Assembly (NCBI GenBank): GCA_963753585.1
Contig: CAVWCU010000001.1
Span: 1-64,000, forward strand
DNA from: VRUE01 sp963753585
GTDB lineage: Bacteria > Actinomycetota > Thermoleophilia > Solirubrobacterales > 70-9
Length of the DNA stretch: 64,000 nt
Reading direction: 5' to 3'
In this document: positions 43,779 through 52,485 of the stretch, one piece after another
Layout: every line of letters starts with the position of its first letter
Position numbering within the stretch: position 1 is the stretch's first letter
Notes under the pieces: model-generated
The model's database searches: none
The model's input: only the letters and a program-made list of their open reading frames with translations
Told to the model about the DNA's origin: nothing
Position numbers and translations under genes: made by a program

Positions 43779-44463
43779 GGCTTGTAGCGGCGGTGCCGCG
43801 GCGGGCGATCCGGTGGCCGACGAAGAGCAGTAGCAGCAGCGCCGCGGCGCTGCCCAGGACCAGTGGATCGGTGAGGCTGAGCCCCTCCAGTCTGGTGCCG
43901 AAGTAGACGGAGAGCGCCGTGATCGGCAGGTAGCCGACCGCGGTCGTCCAGGTGAAGCGCCAGACCGGCACGCGGGCGGCGCCGGCAGCATAGGAGGTGA
44001 GGCTGAAGGGCACGATCGGGATCAGGCGCACGGCGAGCAGCAGGGTGACGCCGCCCCGCTCGATCATCGCCTCGGTGCGCTCGAAGCGCTCGGTGCCGAA
44101 CCAGCGGTCGAGCAGGGGGCGCGCCAGCGAGCGGCCGATCGCGAAGCAGAGCAGGCCCGAGAGCAGCCAGCCGGTCATCGTCAGGGCCAGTGCCGGGAAG
44201 AAGCCGTAGACGAAGCCGGCCGCGGCGTCGACGATCTCGGCTGGGTAGAAGACGACGGCGTGGATCAGGGCGAGGGCGAGGATGATCAGCGGCCCGGCGA
44301 TCCCGAGGCTGTCGAGCTCGCTGCGCACCTCGGCGGTGTCGCCCCGGATAGCCGCCTCGACGGCCTCTCGCAGGGCGGGTACGGCCAGCACGAGAACGGC
44401 GAGAAGCGCGATCCCGCCCAGCGTGGTCGCGACGGCGATGAGAGACGGCTTCGGCTTCTCCAT
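43762..44463 (-). CDS. TVP38/TMEM64 (SNARE-associated) family membrane protein
   Basis: A 233-aa membrane protein of the DedA-like superfamily. Key motifs: AVVFYPAEIVDAAAGFVYGF, LCFAIGRSLARPLLDRWFGT, ERTEAMIERGGVTLLLAVRL, IPIVPFSLTSYAAGAARVPV (the P-F-x-x-x-x-Y core) and TAVGYLPITALSVYFGTRLE. Relatives act in membrane homeostasis or lipid translocation. ATG 44463. It overlaps the convergent peptidase gene. The 114 bp up to recD2 hold nothing I can name. Confidence 0.9.
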   Translation of the reverse strand: MEKPKPSLIAVATTLGGIALLAVLVLAVPALREAVEAAIRGDTAEVRSELDSLGIAGPLIILALALIHAVVFYPAEIVDAAAGFVYGFFPALALTMTGWLLSGLLCFAIGRSLARPLLDRWFGTERFERTEAMIERGGVTLLLAVRLIPIVPFSLTSYAAGAARVPVWRFTWTTAVGYLPITALSVYFGTRLEGLSLTDPLVLGSAAALLLLLFVGHRIARRGTAATSPRESA

Positions 44464-44577
44464 GCGCTCAGTATCCCGGCGATGCGTCTCTCTGCCGGAG
44501 AGCCATCGGGGGTCCCTCCTCAGGCCGCTTCGCGAAAGGAGCTTCTCGAAGCCTGTGGGCTGTCGCCCACCCCCGCC

Positions 44578-46716
44578 CTAAGCGCTCAGCCGCTCGGCCA
44601 GCCCGGAGTAGCGCCGGCCGCTGTCGTCGCGGCGGATCGCGCCGTCGAGCGCCGCGCGGTCGCCGATCAGCACGCAGCTGCTGCGGGCGCGGGTGATCGC
44701 GGTGTAGAGGAGGGGGCGGGTCAGCATCCGCGCGTGAGAGCGGTGGCAGACGCCGACGACGACCGGGACCTCGCAGCCCTGCGCCTTGTGGACGGAGATC
44801 GCGTAGGCGAGGCGCAGGGTCGCGGTCTCCCCGTAGGGGATCGTCAGCGACTCGCCCTCGTCGGTGTCGACGAGGATCTCCTCCTCGTCGGGGTCGTCGG
44901 CGCGGAGGAAGACGATCGAGCCGTTCATCAGGCCCAGCTCGTGTGAGTTGCGAGTCTGGATCAGCCGGTCGCCGACCCGGAAGCGGTCTCGGACCGCCCG
45001 CTTGCCGCGCGGGTTGAGCCGCTCCTGCAGGCGCTCGTTGAGGGCGTCGATCCCGACCGCCCCCCGGTACATCGGCGCCAACACCTGCACGTCGCGGATC
45101 GGATCGACCTCGAAGCGCGCCGGTGCCCGCTCGGCGACGACCTCGACCACGGCCTCCAGCGCCCGCTCGGGGCTGGCGCGGTCGATGAAGAAGAAGTCGT
45201 GGTCCTGGTCCTCGGCCGGCTCGAGGTGCGGCGGCCGGCCCTGGTTGATCTCGTGGGCGGCGGTCGTGATCATCGAGCGGGCTGCCTGGCGGAAGATCTG
45301 GGTGAGGCGGACGACCGGCGCGATTCCCGCCGCGATCAGGTCCTCGAAAGGCTTGCCGGCGCCGATCGGCGGCAGCTGGTCGGCGTCGCCGACGAAGACG
45401 ACGTGGGTCGACTCGGCGAGGCCGCCGAGCAGAACCTCGATCAGGCGCAAGTTCAACATCGAGGACTCGTCGACGATCGCCAGGTCGACCGGGAGTGGGT
45501 GCCCCGGGCTGAAGGCGGGTTCGCGCCCCGGCATCCACTCGAGCATCCGGTGGATCGTCTGGGCGTCGTGACCGGTCGCCTCCTCGAGGCGGCGGGCGGC
45601 GCGGCCGGTCGGGGCGCAGAGGGCGATTCGCAGACCCGCCTCTTCGGCCTCCTCGACGATCGCCCTCGTGCAGGCCGTCTTGCCGACCCCGGGCCCGCCG
45701 GTCAGGACCGAGATCCGCGAGGTGAAGGCGCCGCGCACCGCCGACCATTGCTCGTCGGTCAGCTCGGTGCCCCCGGCGTCGCGCGGCGGCTCGGCACCCG
45801 GGTCGTGGTCGAGGTGGGAAGGGCCGTCGGCACGGGCCGCGAGGGTTGCGGCAACCGCGACCTCGCTGGCGTGGGTGAGCTCGCGGTAGACGTGCTCGCC
45901 CTCGACCGTCAGCCCGCGACCTTCGCTCAGCACCTCAGGATCCGGGCTGAGCCCGAGCAGCTTCGCGGCGTGCATGGTCAGCTCGGCGAGCGGCAGGTAG
46001 CTGTTGCCCTGCTGTTCGGCCTCGGTCAGGGCGTAGGCCGCCGCGGCCTGCGCCCGGCGGCTGGACTCGGGCGGCACGTCTGCGGCGAGGGCGATCTTGT
46101 CGGCACGGGCGAAGCCGACTCCCTCGACCTCGGTCAGCCGGTAGGGGTCCTCGTGCAGGATCGCCATCGAGCGGTCGGCGAAGCGGGCGTGGATCGGCGC
46201 TGCCAGGTGGGCCAGGCCGTGCGGGGCGAGCTGCACGTGCAGGTCGCGAATCGCGCGGCTGGCGTGCCATGACTCGGTGGCGGCTTCCGCCTGGGCGACG
46301 CTGACGCCGCGCAGCGAGCCGAACACCGCCCTCGGATCCGCGGCGATCGCCCCCAGCACCCCCTCGCCGTGCTCGTCGACGAGTCGTTCGGCCCGGGCCG
46401 GGCCGATGTGGCGCAGCGTGGTGAGGTAGGCGATCCGGCCCTCGCGGTCGGCGGGATCGAGCGGCATCGCACCTTGCGCACGGAGCTGGCGGCCGTAGCG
46501 TGCGTGCGTCTGCCACTCGCCGCTGACTTCGGCGCGGTCGCCGACACCGAGGTGCGCGACCGGGCCGACGAGGGCGAACCCCTCACCCGACTCGGCGTCC
46601 TGGACCTCGAGCACCGCGTAGCCGTCGTCCTCGGCGCAGAAGATCACCCCAAGCACCTCGACCGTCGCGGAGTGGCCGGGGGCGTCGGTGTCGAAGAGGG
46701 TGGCCGTGCCGTTCAC
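44578..46716 (-). CDS. recD2: RecD2-type superfamily 1B DNA helicase
   Basis: A 712-aa helicase, the RecD-like protein found without RecBC. The N-terminus has an OB-like part (VEVLGVIFCAEDDGYAVLEV), a helix-hairpin-helix region (IAYLTTLRHIGPARAERLVD), then GVGFARADKIALAADVPPES. The motor has Walker A ISVLTGGPGVGKTACTRAIV, AQTIHRMLEWMPG, Walker B LPVDLAIVDESSMLNLRLIE, FVGDADQLPPIGAGKPFEDL, LTQIFRQAARSMI, and the C-terminal LAYAISVHKAQGCEVPVVVG with TAITRARSSCVLIGDRAALD. It is a 5'-to-3' helicase involved in recombination or repair. ATG 46716. Confidence 0.93.
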   Translation of the reverse strand: MNGTATLFDTDAPGHSATVEVLGVIFCAEDDGYAVLEVQDAESGEGFALVGPVAHLGVGDRAEVSGEWQTHARYGRQLRAQGAMPLDPADREGRIAYLTTLRHIGPARAERLVDEHGEGVLGAIAADPRAVFGSLRGVSVAQAEAATESWHASRAIRDLHVQLAPHGLAHLAAPIHARFADRSMAILHEDPYRLTEVEGVGFARADKIALAADVPPESSRRAQAAAAYALTEAEQQGNSYLPLAELTMHAAKLLGLSPDPEVLSEGRGLTVEGEHVYRELTHASEVAVAATLAARADGPSHLDHDPGAEPPRDAGGTELTDEQWSAVRGAFTSRISVLTGGPGVGKTACTRAIVEEAEEAGLRIALCAPTGRAARRLEEATGHDAQTIHRMLEWMPGREPAFSPGHPLPVDLAIVDESSMLNLRLIEVLLGGLAESTHVVFVGDADQLPPIGAGKPFEDLIAAGIAPVVRLTQIFRQAARSMITTAAHEINQGRPPHLEPAEDQDHDFFFIDRASPERALEAVVEVVAERAPARFEVDPIRDVQVLAPMYRGAVGIDALNERLQERLNPRGKRAVRDRFRVGDRLIQTRNSHELGLMNGSIVFLRADDPDEEEILVDTDEGESLTIPYGETATLRLAYAISVHKAQGCEVPVVVGVCHRSHARMLTRPLLYTAITRARSSCVLIGDRAALDGAIRRDDSGRRYSGLAERLSA

Positions 46717-46741
46717 ACGCCAAAGCTAGCCTGTGGCCAAG

Positions 46742-46945
46742 ATGACCGAACGGGTCAATTCCGGTCTCTGCGACACCTGCCTGCACCAGAGGCTCGTACC
46801 CAACACCCGCGGCTCGGTCTTCTCGCTCTGCGAGCGCTCGCGCACCGACCCGCGCTTCCCGCGCTACCCGCGGGTGCCGGTGGCCGAGTGCCCCGGCCAC
46901 GAGCCACGTGACCGAGGCGGAGCCGGCGCGGCCGGGAGGCCCTAG
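46742..46945 (+). CDS. Small four-cysteine (zinc-ribbon-like) protein
   Basis: A 67-aa protein from the ATG at 46742 (a GTG at 46733 is possible). SGLCDTCLHQRLVPNTRGSV, FSLCERSRTDPRFPRYPRVP and VAECPGHEPRD give four cysteines with C-x2-C spacing at the start, consistent with a small metal-binding domain. The RFPRYPR motif recurs in short conserved bacterial proteins of unknown function. It ends in a 4-bp overlap with the convergent cupin gene. Confidence 0.68.
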   Translation: MTERVNSGLCDTCLHQRLVPNTRGSVFSLCERSRTDPRFPRYPRVPVAECPGHEPRDRGGAGAAGRP

Positions 46946-47334
46946 CTCGCCATCGGGTCCGGTTCGCCGAGCTTGGAGTTGTCGGGGGCCACGTACTCCC
47001 CGTCTGGGACGCCGCCGAGGACGAGGATGCGGATGCCCGCCTCGCCGGGGTAGACCTTGCGCATCACCCCGGGGCCGACGCGGGCGACGTGGTCGGTGTC
47101 GAGCGGGAAGCGCTCGCCGGCGATGTCCAGCTCCCCGGAGCCGCTCAGGGTCACGTAGACCTCCTCCTGCCCGTCCTGCCCGTGGTCGTGTTCGGGGTAG
47201 TTCTCGAAGTTGGGCGGCATGTCGATGATCTGCATGCCGAACGACTCGACGCCCAGCTCCGCGCGGGCCCGCTTGAAGGCGCCGCCGAAGACGGCCTCCA
47301 TGTCGTCGATCTTCTTCACCGCGTAGGTGCTCAT
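46942..47334 (-). CDS. Cupin-domain protein
   Basis: A 130-aa single-domain cupin. The two cupin motifs are visible: FENYPEHDHGQDGQEEVYVT (H-x-H-x-x-x-E with metal-binding His) and FPLDTDHVARVGPGVMRKVY. A GGGAGGAA ribosome-binding site precedes the ATG at 47334. Substrate unknown; it may be a metal-dependent dioxygenase, isomerase or sensor. It stands alone on the minus strand. Confidence 0.85.
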   Translation of the reverse strand: MSTYAVKKIDDMEAVFGGAFKRARAELGVESFGMQIIDMPPNFENYPEHDHGQDGQEEVYVTLSGSGELDIAGERFPLDTDHVARVGPGVMRKVYPGEAGIRILVLGGVPDGEYVAPDNSKLGEPDPMAS

Positions 47335-47470
47335 CCGTTCCTCCCGGATTTGGGTTCCCCCTTGACGAGGCTGGAAGGGCATCCTAGTAGGTCTAACTTT
47401 GATTTTCAAAGCAGTCTACCCTCGGCGCCTTTGAGGTGAACCGGGCCCCGGCGGTCTCTAGGCTTGCTTC

Positions 47471-47920
47471 ATGGGCGCGAGCGCGGTGGACGAGACGATG
47501 GCTGCGGACTTCGTCCGGCGCTTCACCGAGTACTGGCGGGCACCGACCCCGGAAGGACTCGACGCGGTACTGGCTGAGCAGGTACGGCTGGTGGCGCCGA
47601 TGACGCCCGTCACCGAGAATCTTGCGGATGGCCGCCGAGCCTTCGCCGAGCTGTTCGAGCTGATCTCCGGCATGACTGCCCAGGTCCACCGTTGGGGTGC
47701 CACCGAGGACGGCGTCCTGATCGAGTTCACGATCAACGGCACCGCGGGCGGGCGGCCGATCGGCTGGACGGCGATCGACCGCTTCGTCCTCGGCGAGGAC
47801 GGCCTCGCCACCGAACGTGTCTCCTACTTCGACTCCCTGCCGATCGCCCTCGCGGCGGCGGGGCGGCCCCGAGCCTGGCCGGCGTTCTTGCGCAGCCGGC
47901 TGCGGCAGCTGCGGCGCTGA
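47471..47920 (+). CDS. NTF2-like (SnoaL-type) protein 1
   Basis: A 149-aa cone-shaped alpha+beta barrel of the NTF2/SnoaL superfamily: DFVRRFTEYWRAPTPEGLDA, ADGRRAFAELFELISGMTAQ, GVLIEFTINGTAGGRPIGWT and IDRFVLGEDGLATERVSYFD. Members are ketosteroid isomerase-like or polyketide cyclases. The role is not set. The ATG at 47471 faces the second SnoaL gene, which converges from the other strand with a 19-bp gap. Confidence 0.82.
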   Translation: MGASAVDETMAADFVRRFTEYWRAPTPEGLDAVLAEQVRLVAPMTPVTENLADGRRAFAELFELISGMTAQVHRWGATEDGVLIEFTINGTAGGRPIGWTAIDRFVLGEDGLATERVSYFDSLPIALAAAGRPRAWPAFLRSRLRQLRR

Positions 47921-47939
47921 GCGAAAGCGCTCGGCCGCC

Positions 47940-48374
47940 TCAGTCGAGGAGGCCGACCTGGCGCAGGATCGAGACCGAGTCCGAGTAGACGTCCTTGCGC
48001 TTGATCAAACCGTGTTCGAAGGGGATCACGTCGATGCCGTCCCAGCTGACCGCCCGCCCGCTGGGAGGGGCCTCGAGGTCTCCACGGCGCATCGTCTGCG
48101 TGTGCGTGGCCGTAGCCGTCCACTCCTGCGTCACCACGCCCTCGCGCACGTACAGGCGGCGAGTCTCGAACTTCATGTCGGGCCAGGCCTCGAAGATCCT
48201 GGCGATGTGACCGCGGACCTCCTCGCCATGCGCGGACTCGCCCGCCGTGTGGTTGGCGAAGACCATGTCGGGCGCGTGCATGGCGACGATCGCATCGAGG
48301 TCCTGGGCGTTCCAGGCATCGTTGTAGCGCCCGATCGCTTCGGTCAGAGATTCGACGCCGTCTCGCTCGTCCAT
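47940..48374 (-). CDS. NTF2-like (SnoaL-type) protein 2
   Basis: A 144-aa SnoaL-like ester-cyclase/NTF2 protein: SLTEAIGRYNDAWNAQDLDA, IVAMHAPDMVFANHTAGESA, HGEEVRGHIARIFEAWPDMK and GVVTQEWTATATHTQTMRRG. The His/Asp pattern resembles SnoaL2 and ketosteroid-isomerase relatives. It is unrelated in sequence detail to the neighbour at 47471. ATG 48374. Confidence 0.82.
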   Translation of the reverse strand: MDERDGVESLTEAIGRYNDAWNAQDLDAIVAMHAPDMVFANHTAGESAHGEEVRGHIARIFEAWPDMKFETRRLYVREGVVTQEWTATATHTQTMRRGDLEAPPSGRAVSWDGIDVIPFEHGLIKRKDVYSDSVSILRQVGLLD

Positions 48375-48419
48375 TGCGGCAACTCTAGACCGAGACCGGG
48401 CCGTGCGGAAGGCGAATCC

Positions 48420-48830
48420 CTACGCGGGAATCAACTCGAAGTGGCTTCGGCCGTGCAGGCGGTAGATCGAGAAGTCGGCGTCGAGGGTGAAGATGCGCTT
48501 GGAGTTGCGCTCCTCGGCGAGCGCGACAAGCGTGGCATCGGCAAGATCCATCGGGCGATCCGCATAGCGATCCATCAGCTTTGCAACCCGGGCGATGGCC
48601 TTGGGGGACTGCTCAGCGATCGCAAGATCCTTGTTCCACACGAGCTGCCAAAGAGCCCTCTGGGCGATCCAGCCGCCGGCCCGGCCAACCAGGTACATCG
48701 CCTCGGTGAACGCCGACCAGGTGGTCAGGAGCGGGAGCTGGACCGACTTCAGGGTGGAGACGCAGCGTGCGTGATCGGGCTCGCCCGCGTCGATCAGGGC
48801 GACCAGCGGGCCCGCGTCGACCAGCGTCAT
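48420..48830 (-). CDS. vapC: PIN-domain ribonuclease toxin (VapC-like)
   Basis: A 136-aa PIN-domain protein. Acidic residues of the site are in MTLVDAGPLVALIDAGEPDH, TTWSAFTEAMYLVGRAGGWI and DRPMDLADATLVALAEERNS, plus RIFTLDADFSIYRLHGRSHF. Toxins of this type cleave RNA, often tRNA. It overlaps the antitoxin gene by 4 bp (48827-48830). The C-terminal half agrees with VapC-like PIN nucleases rather than with Zn ribbon types. Confidence 0.9.
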   Translation of the reverse strand: MTLVDAGPLVALIDAGEPDHARCVSTLKSVQLPLLTTWSAFTEAMYLVGRAGGWIAQRALWQLVWNKDLAIAEQSPKAIARVAKLMDRYADRPMDLADATLVALAEERNSKRIFTLDADFSIYRLHGRSHFELIPA

Positions 48831-49075
48831 CGCCGTCCGCGTTGCTTGTCTTCAACCAGATCCGCGAAGACGGAGCCCGTGTCTCGAGCCTGGCCGAGGT
48901 CGGTCTCGACGACACCTATGGCATAGGCGAGGCGCTCGCTCGGATCGCCGGCAAGGGCGCGCTCGGCGCGCTCGGCTGCCGCCTGCCGCAGGAACTCGGA
49001 GACGGAGGATTCTTCGAGCGCTGCCGCCCGCCGCACGCGCTCATCCAAATCTGGATCGAGTCGGAGGCTTCTCAT
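48827..49075 (-). CDS. vapB: Ribbon-helix-helix antitoxin (VapB-like)
   Basis: An 82-aa antitoxin. The N-terminal ribbon-helix-helix (MRSLRLDPDLDERVRRAAAL, EESSVSEFLRQAAAERAERA) binds DNA; the Asp/Arg-rich C-terminus (GDPSERLAYAIGVVETDLGQ) would wrap the toxin. A perfect inverted repeat at 49088-49115, directly before the start codon, is the likely autoregulatory operator. ATG 49075. Confidence 0.85.
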   Translation of the reverse strand: MRSLRLDPDLDERVRRAAALEESSVSEFLRQAAAERAERALAGDPSERLAYAIGVVETDLGQARDTGSVFADLVEDKQRGRR

Positions 49076-49087
49076 GGGAGAGAGAAC

Positions 49088-49115
49088 GTATCACGTTGTA
49101 ATTGAAACGTGATAC
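49088..49115. promoter_or_regulatory. Inverted repeat operator of the VapBC-type operon
   Basis: GTATCACGTT (49088-49097), an 8-base spacer GTAATTGA and AACGTGATAC (49106-49115). Perfect 10-bp arms, AT-rich centre, 13 bp before the antitoxin start. The 49116-49224 stretch before the LLM gene carries nothing else I can name; a plus-strand reading frame there has no support. Confidence 0.75.
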
Positions 49116-49224
49116 AAAAGAGACACGTCTTTGCAACGACTTCCGACCCGGAGCCGAAACAATCTGAACATGATGAGAGGGCGGCTAGGGTTGACGCAAC
49201 TTCAACTCAGGCTGGGAGGCGTGA

Positions 49225-50070
49225 ATGGACGTTGCGATCGGATTGCCCAACGCTGTGCCTGGGACGACGGGCACGCAGTTGGTCGAGTGGGCCCGGCGCG
49301 CCGAGGCCCGTGGGTTCAGCAGCCTGGGGACGATCGACCGGATCGTCTACGACAACTATGAGCCGCTGATCGCGCTTGCCGCGGCTGCCGCCGTCACCGA
49401 ACGGATCGGTCTCTGCACCTCGGTCCTGCTCGGGCCGCTGCGCAGCAATGCGACCGAGCTGGCCAAGGAGGCGCTGAGCCTGCACGCCCTCTCCGGGGGC
49501 CGCTTCACGCTGGGCATCGGTCTGGGTGGCCGCGATGACGACTATGAGGCGAGCGGCGTCGAGCTGCGCGGGCGCGGGCGCCGCCTCGACGAGATGCTGG
49601 AGCAGATCCGGAAGGTCTGGGACGGCGATGACATCGGCCCCTCGATCGAGGGGGCACCGGCCCTTGTGGTCGGCGGCCACGCCGACGCCTCCTTCGCCCG
49701 CACCGCGCGCTTCGGCGACGGGTGGATCGCCGCCAGCTCGGGGCCGGAGCAGTATGAGGAGGGCGCCCGCAAGGCAAAGGCCGCCTGGGCCGAGGCTGGC
49801 CGCCAGGGAGAGCCCCGGACCATGGCGCTTGCCTACTTCTCCCTAGGCGACGACGCGGATGCGGATGCCCGCGCCAACCTGGCCGACTATTACGCCTGGC
49901 TCGGCGATCAGATCGCCGAGTTCATCGTCTCCGCCGCCGCCAGGGATGCGGAGTCGGTTAGGCAGACCCTCGCCGCCTACGAGGCGACCGGGTGCGACGA
50001 GCTGATCCTCTTTCCCGCCTCGAGCGATCCCGCCCAGGTCGACCTGCTTGCCGACGCGGCAGGCCTCTGA
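49225..50070 (+). CDS. LLM-class (luciferase-like, flavin/F420) oxidoreductase
   Basis: A 281-aa TIM-barrel oxidoreductase. MDVAIGLPNAVPGTTGTQLV, ARGFSSLGTIDRIVYDNYEP, LLGPLRSNATELAKEALSLH, SGGRFTLGIGLGGRDDDYEA and ARTARFGDGWIAASSGPEQY are characteristic. In actinobacteria many members use coenzyme F420, but FMN is also possible. ATG 49225. The gene is followed after 2 bp by the flavin amine oxidase, so the two oxidoreductases are an operon. Confidence 0.88.
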   Translation: MDVAIGLPNAVPGTTGTQLVEWARRAEARGFSSLGTIDRIVYDNYEPLIALAAAAAVTERIGLCTSVLLGPLRSNATELAKEALSLHALSGGRFTLGIGLGGRDDDYEASGVELRGRGRRLDEMLEQIRKVWDGDDIGPSIEGAPALVVGGHADASFARTARFGDGWIAASSGPEQYEEGARKAKAAWAEAGRQGEPRTMALAYFSLGDDADADARANLADYYAWLGDQIAEFIVSAAARDAESVRQTLAAYEATGCDELILFPASSDPAQVDLLADAAGL

Positions 50071-50072
50071 CC

Positions 50073-51458
50073 ATGGCCAGCGGGGCGGGCTCGACCGTCG
50101 ACGTGGTTGTCGTCGGGGCGGGGTTGTCCGGCCTGGGCGCGGCGAAGGCGCTGGCCGATGCAGGGCACGAGGTGGTCGTGCTCGAGGCCCGCGACCGGGT
50201 CGGCGGCCGCCTGCTGGGCGCGGAGCTCGGCGACGGGGTGCAGATCGACCTGGGGGCTCAGTGGGTCGGCTCCGATCACGAGAGAGTGTGGGACCTCGCC
50301 CGCGATCTCGGTCTCGGCCTCTTCCCCCAGCACGGCAAGGGGAGGAACCTGCTCGACGTCGGAGGAAGGCGGAGGCTCTACCGGGGCTCGATCCCGCGCC
50401 TCGGCCCGGCCGTCCTCTGGGACGTGTTCGTCGCTCGCCGCCGCATCGCCCGGCTCGTCCGGAGCGTCGACGCCGAGCGGCCCTGGGCGGCCCGAGGCGC
50501 GGCCGAGCTGGACGGCCAGACGCTGGCCGAGTGGTGCGAGGGAAACATGCGGACGCCGATCGCCCGCGAGCTGCTCGCGCTTGCCGGACGGACCGTGTGG
50601 GGGACGGGACCGGAGGAGATATCCATGCTTCACGCTCTCTTCTACATCAGCGCTGCGGGCAGCTTCGACAAGCTGATCGACACCAAGGGCGGAGCGCAGC
50701 AGGATCGCGTCGAAGGTGGGGCGCACGGTCTGGCGCTTGGCCTGGCCGACTCCCTCGGCGACCGGGTCCGGCTGGCCGAGCCGGTCCGCCGGATCGAGCA
50801 GCGGGCCGACTCGATACTGGTGGTCGCCGACGGCAGCGAGGTGGAGGCGCGGCGCGCGATCGTCGCTCTGCCGCCGGTGCTGGCCGCGCGGATCGAGTTC
50901 GATCCGCAGCTGCCCGAGCGGCGCCGCCTGCTCGCCGAGCGGATGAGGCCCGGCGCTCCCGCCAAGTGCACGGCGCTCTACCCGGAGCCCTTCTGGCGCG
51001 ACGAAGGGCTGAGTGGCGAGTCCGTCACCGACATCGGGCCGGTGACGCTGACCTTCGACAGCTCGCCGCGCGACGGGTCCGCCGGGGTGATGCTGGGCTT
51101 CGTCGGCGGTCCCGAGGCGCGCGAGATGGCCGCGATGGCCCCGGCCGAGCGCCGCGCCGCGGTGCTCGCCTGCTTCGAGCGCCTCTTCGGCCCCCGCGCC
51201 GCGCAGCCGCTCGACTACGCCGAACAGGCCTGGGCGGCGGAGGAGTGGTCGGCAGGCGGGCCGACCTCGAATTTCGGCCCGGGAGGGTGGACGGCCTGCG
51301 GGCCCACCCTGCGCGAGCCGGTCGGCCGAATCCACTGGGCCGGCACCGAGACCGCCACCGTCTGGAGCGGCTATATGGAGGGCGCCTTGCAGGCTGGCGA
51401 GAGGGCGGTCGCAGAGGTGCTACCGCAGCTGCGCGGCGCTGCGGCACCCCTCACCTAA
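50073..51458 (+). CDS. Flavin-containing amine oxidase family protein
   Basis: A 461-aa FAD enzyme. The Rossmann motif is VDVVVVGAGLSGLGAAKALA, then HEVVVLEARDRVGGRLLGAE and LGAQWVGSDHERVWDLARDL. The C-terminus has the FAD-closing motif RIHWAGTETATVWSGYMEGA, typical of monoamine/polyamine oxidases. Substrate unknown. The start is the ATG at 50073, 2 bp after the LLM gene; the reading frame extends further upstream but without homology. rlmN follows 9 bp downstream on the same strand. Confidence 0.9.
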   Translation: MASGAGSTVDVVVVGAGLSGLGAAKALADAGHEVVVLEARDRVGGRLLGAELGDGVQIDLGAQWVGSDHERVWDLARDLGLGLFPQHGKGRNLLDVGGRRRLYRGSIPRLGPAVLWDVFVARRRIARLVRSVDAERPWAARGAAELDGQTLAEWCEGNMRTPIARELLALAGRTVWGTGPEEISMLHALFYISAAGSFDKLIDTKGGAQQDRVEGGAHGLALGLADSLGDRVRLAEPVRRIEQRADSILVVADGSEVEARRAIVALPPVLAARIEFDPQLPERRRLLAERMRPGAPAKCTALYPEPFWRDEGLSGESVTDIGPVTLTFDSSPRDGSAGVMLGFVGGPEAREMAAMAPAERRAAVLACFERLFGPRAAQPLDYAEQAWAAEEWSAGGPTSNFGPGGWTACGPTLREPVGRIHWAGTETATVWSGYMEGALQAGERAVAEVLPQLRGAAAPLT

Positions 51459-51467
51459 ACTCGCCCG

Positions 51468-52445
51468 GTGGACCGCGCGCTGCTCGACAGTACGCTCGCC
51501 GGGGCCGGCGAGCCCGACTACCGCGCCTCCCAGGTCTGGGAGTGGGTGGCGCGCGGAGCCCGCTCCTACGAGGAGATGACGAACCTACCGGCGCCGCTGC
51601 GCGAGCGCCTGGCAACGGCGGTGCCGATCTCCACCCTGACCACCGTCGAGGAGGCGAAGTCCGACGACGGCACGGTCAAGGCGCTCTTCCACACCGGCGA
51701 CGGGCGCCCGATCGAGGCGGTGCTGATGCGCTACCGCGACGGGCGCCGCTCGGTCTGCCTCTCCTCGCAGTCGGGCTGTCCCCTCACCTGCACCTTCTGC
51801 GCAACCGGGCAGATGAAGTTCGGCCGCAACCTCAGCACCGACGAGATCCTCGACCAGGCGCTGCATTTCCGCCGCACGGAAGAGATCGACCACGTCGTCT
51901 TCATGGGTATGGGGGAGCCGACGATGAACCTCGACTCGGTACTCGGCGCCTGCGAGCGGCTGCCGGACGTCGGCGTGACCCACCGCCGCACCGCGATCTC
52001 CACCGTCGGCTGGGTTCCCGGCATCGATCGCCTCGCCGAGTGCGAGATGCCGGTCAGCCTGGCGCTCTCCCTGCACGCCCCCAACGACGGCCTGCGCTCG
52101 CAGCTGATGCCGGTCAACGACCGCTACCCGCTGGCCGAGGTGCTTGCCGCCTGCGAGCGCTACCGCGCCCGCCGCCGGCGCAAGGTCTTCGTCGAGTACG
52201 TGATGCTCGACGGCGTCAACGACCACCCCGAGCACGCCCGCCAGCTCGCCGCCCTGCTCGATCCTCGCGCCTACAAGGTCAACCTGATCCCCTACAACCC
52301 GACCGGCGCCTACGATGGCTCCCCGCCCGAGCGAATCGAGGGCTTCCGCGCGATCCTCGCCGAGCACCGCCTCACCGCCACCGTCCGCCTCACCCGCGGC
52401 CGCGACATTGCCGCCGCTTGCGGTCAGCTCGCCGCCCGCGCCTGA
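51468..52445 (+). CDS. rlmN: Dual-specificity RNA methyltransferase RlmN
   Basis: A 325-aa radical-SAM enzyme that methylates C2 of A2503 of 23S rRNA (and A37 of some tRNAs). CxxxCxxC in LTCTFCATGQMKFGRN (preceded by QSGCP), VVFMGMGEPTMNLDSVLGAC, MPVSLALSLHAPNDGLRSQL, and the methyl-carrying cysteine near the end in TRGRDIAAACGQLAARA. GTG start 51468. It is the last gene of the LLM-oxidase-rlmN run. Confidence 0.96.
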   Translation: MDRALLDSTLAGAGEPDYRASQVWEWVARGARSYEEMTNLPAPLRERLATAVPISTLTTVEEAKSDDGTVKALFHTGDGRPIEAVLMRYRDGRRSVCLSSQSGCPLTCTFCATGQMKFGRNLSTDEILDQALHFRRTEEIDHVVFMGMGEPTMNLDSVLGACERLPDVGVTHRRTAISTVGWVPGIDRLAECEMPVSLALSLHAPNDGLRSQLMPVNDRYPLAEVLAACERYRARRRRKVFVEYVMLDGVNDHPEHARQLAALLDPRAYKVNLIPYNPTGAYDGSPPERIEGFRAILAEHRLTATVRLTRGRDIAAACGQLAARA

Positions 52446-52454
52446 ACCGGCCGT

Positions 52455-52470
52455 TTGGCCGGTCAGCCAA
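52455..52470. promoter_or_regulatory. Near-perfect palindrome upstream of the cytochrome P450 (operator-like)
   Basis: TTGGCCGGTCAGCCAA, one mismatched pair from a perfect palindrome, 15 bp before the P450 start. Same pattern as 11060-11077 and 37357-37372. Confidence 0.65.
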
Positions 52471-52485
52471 CTAGGATTGTTTGCC

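Noticed and set aside
49109..49369. Small plus-strand reading frame ahead of the LLM gene
   Set aside because: It overlaps the VapB operator and the LLM coding region, has no ribosome-binding site and no recognisable protein pattern.
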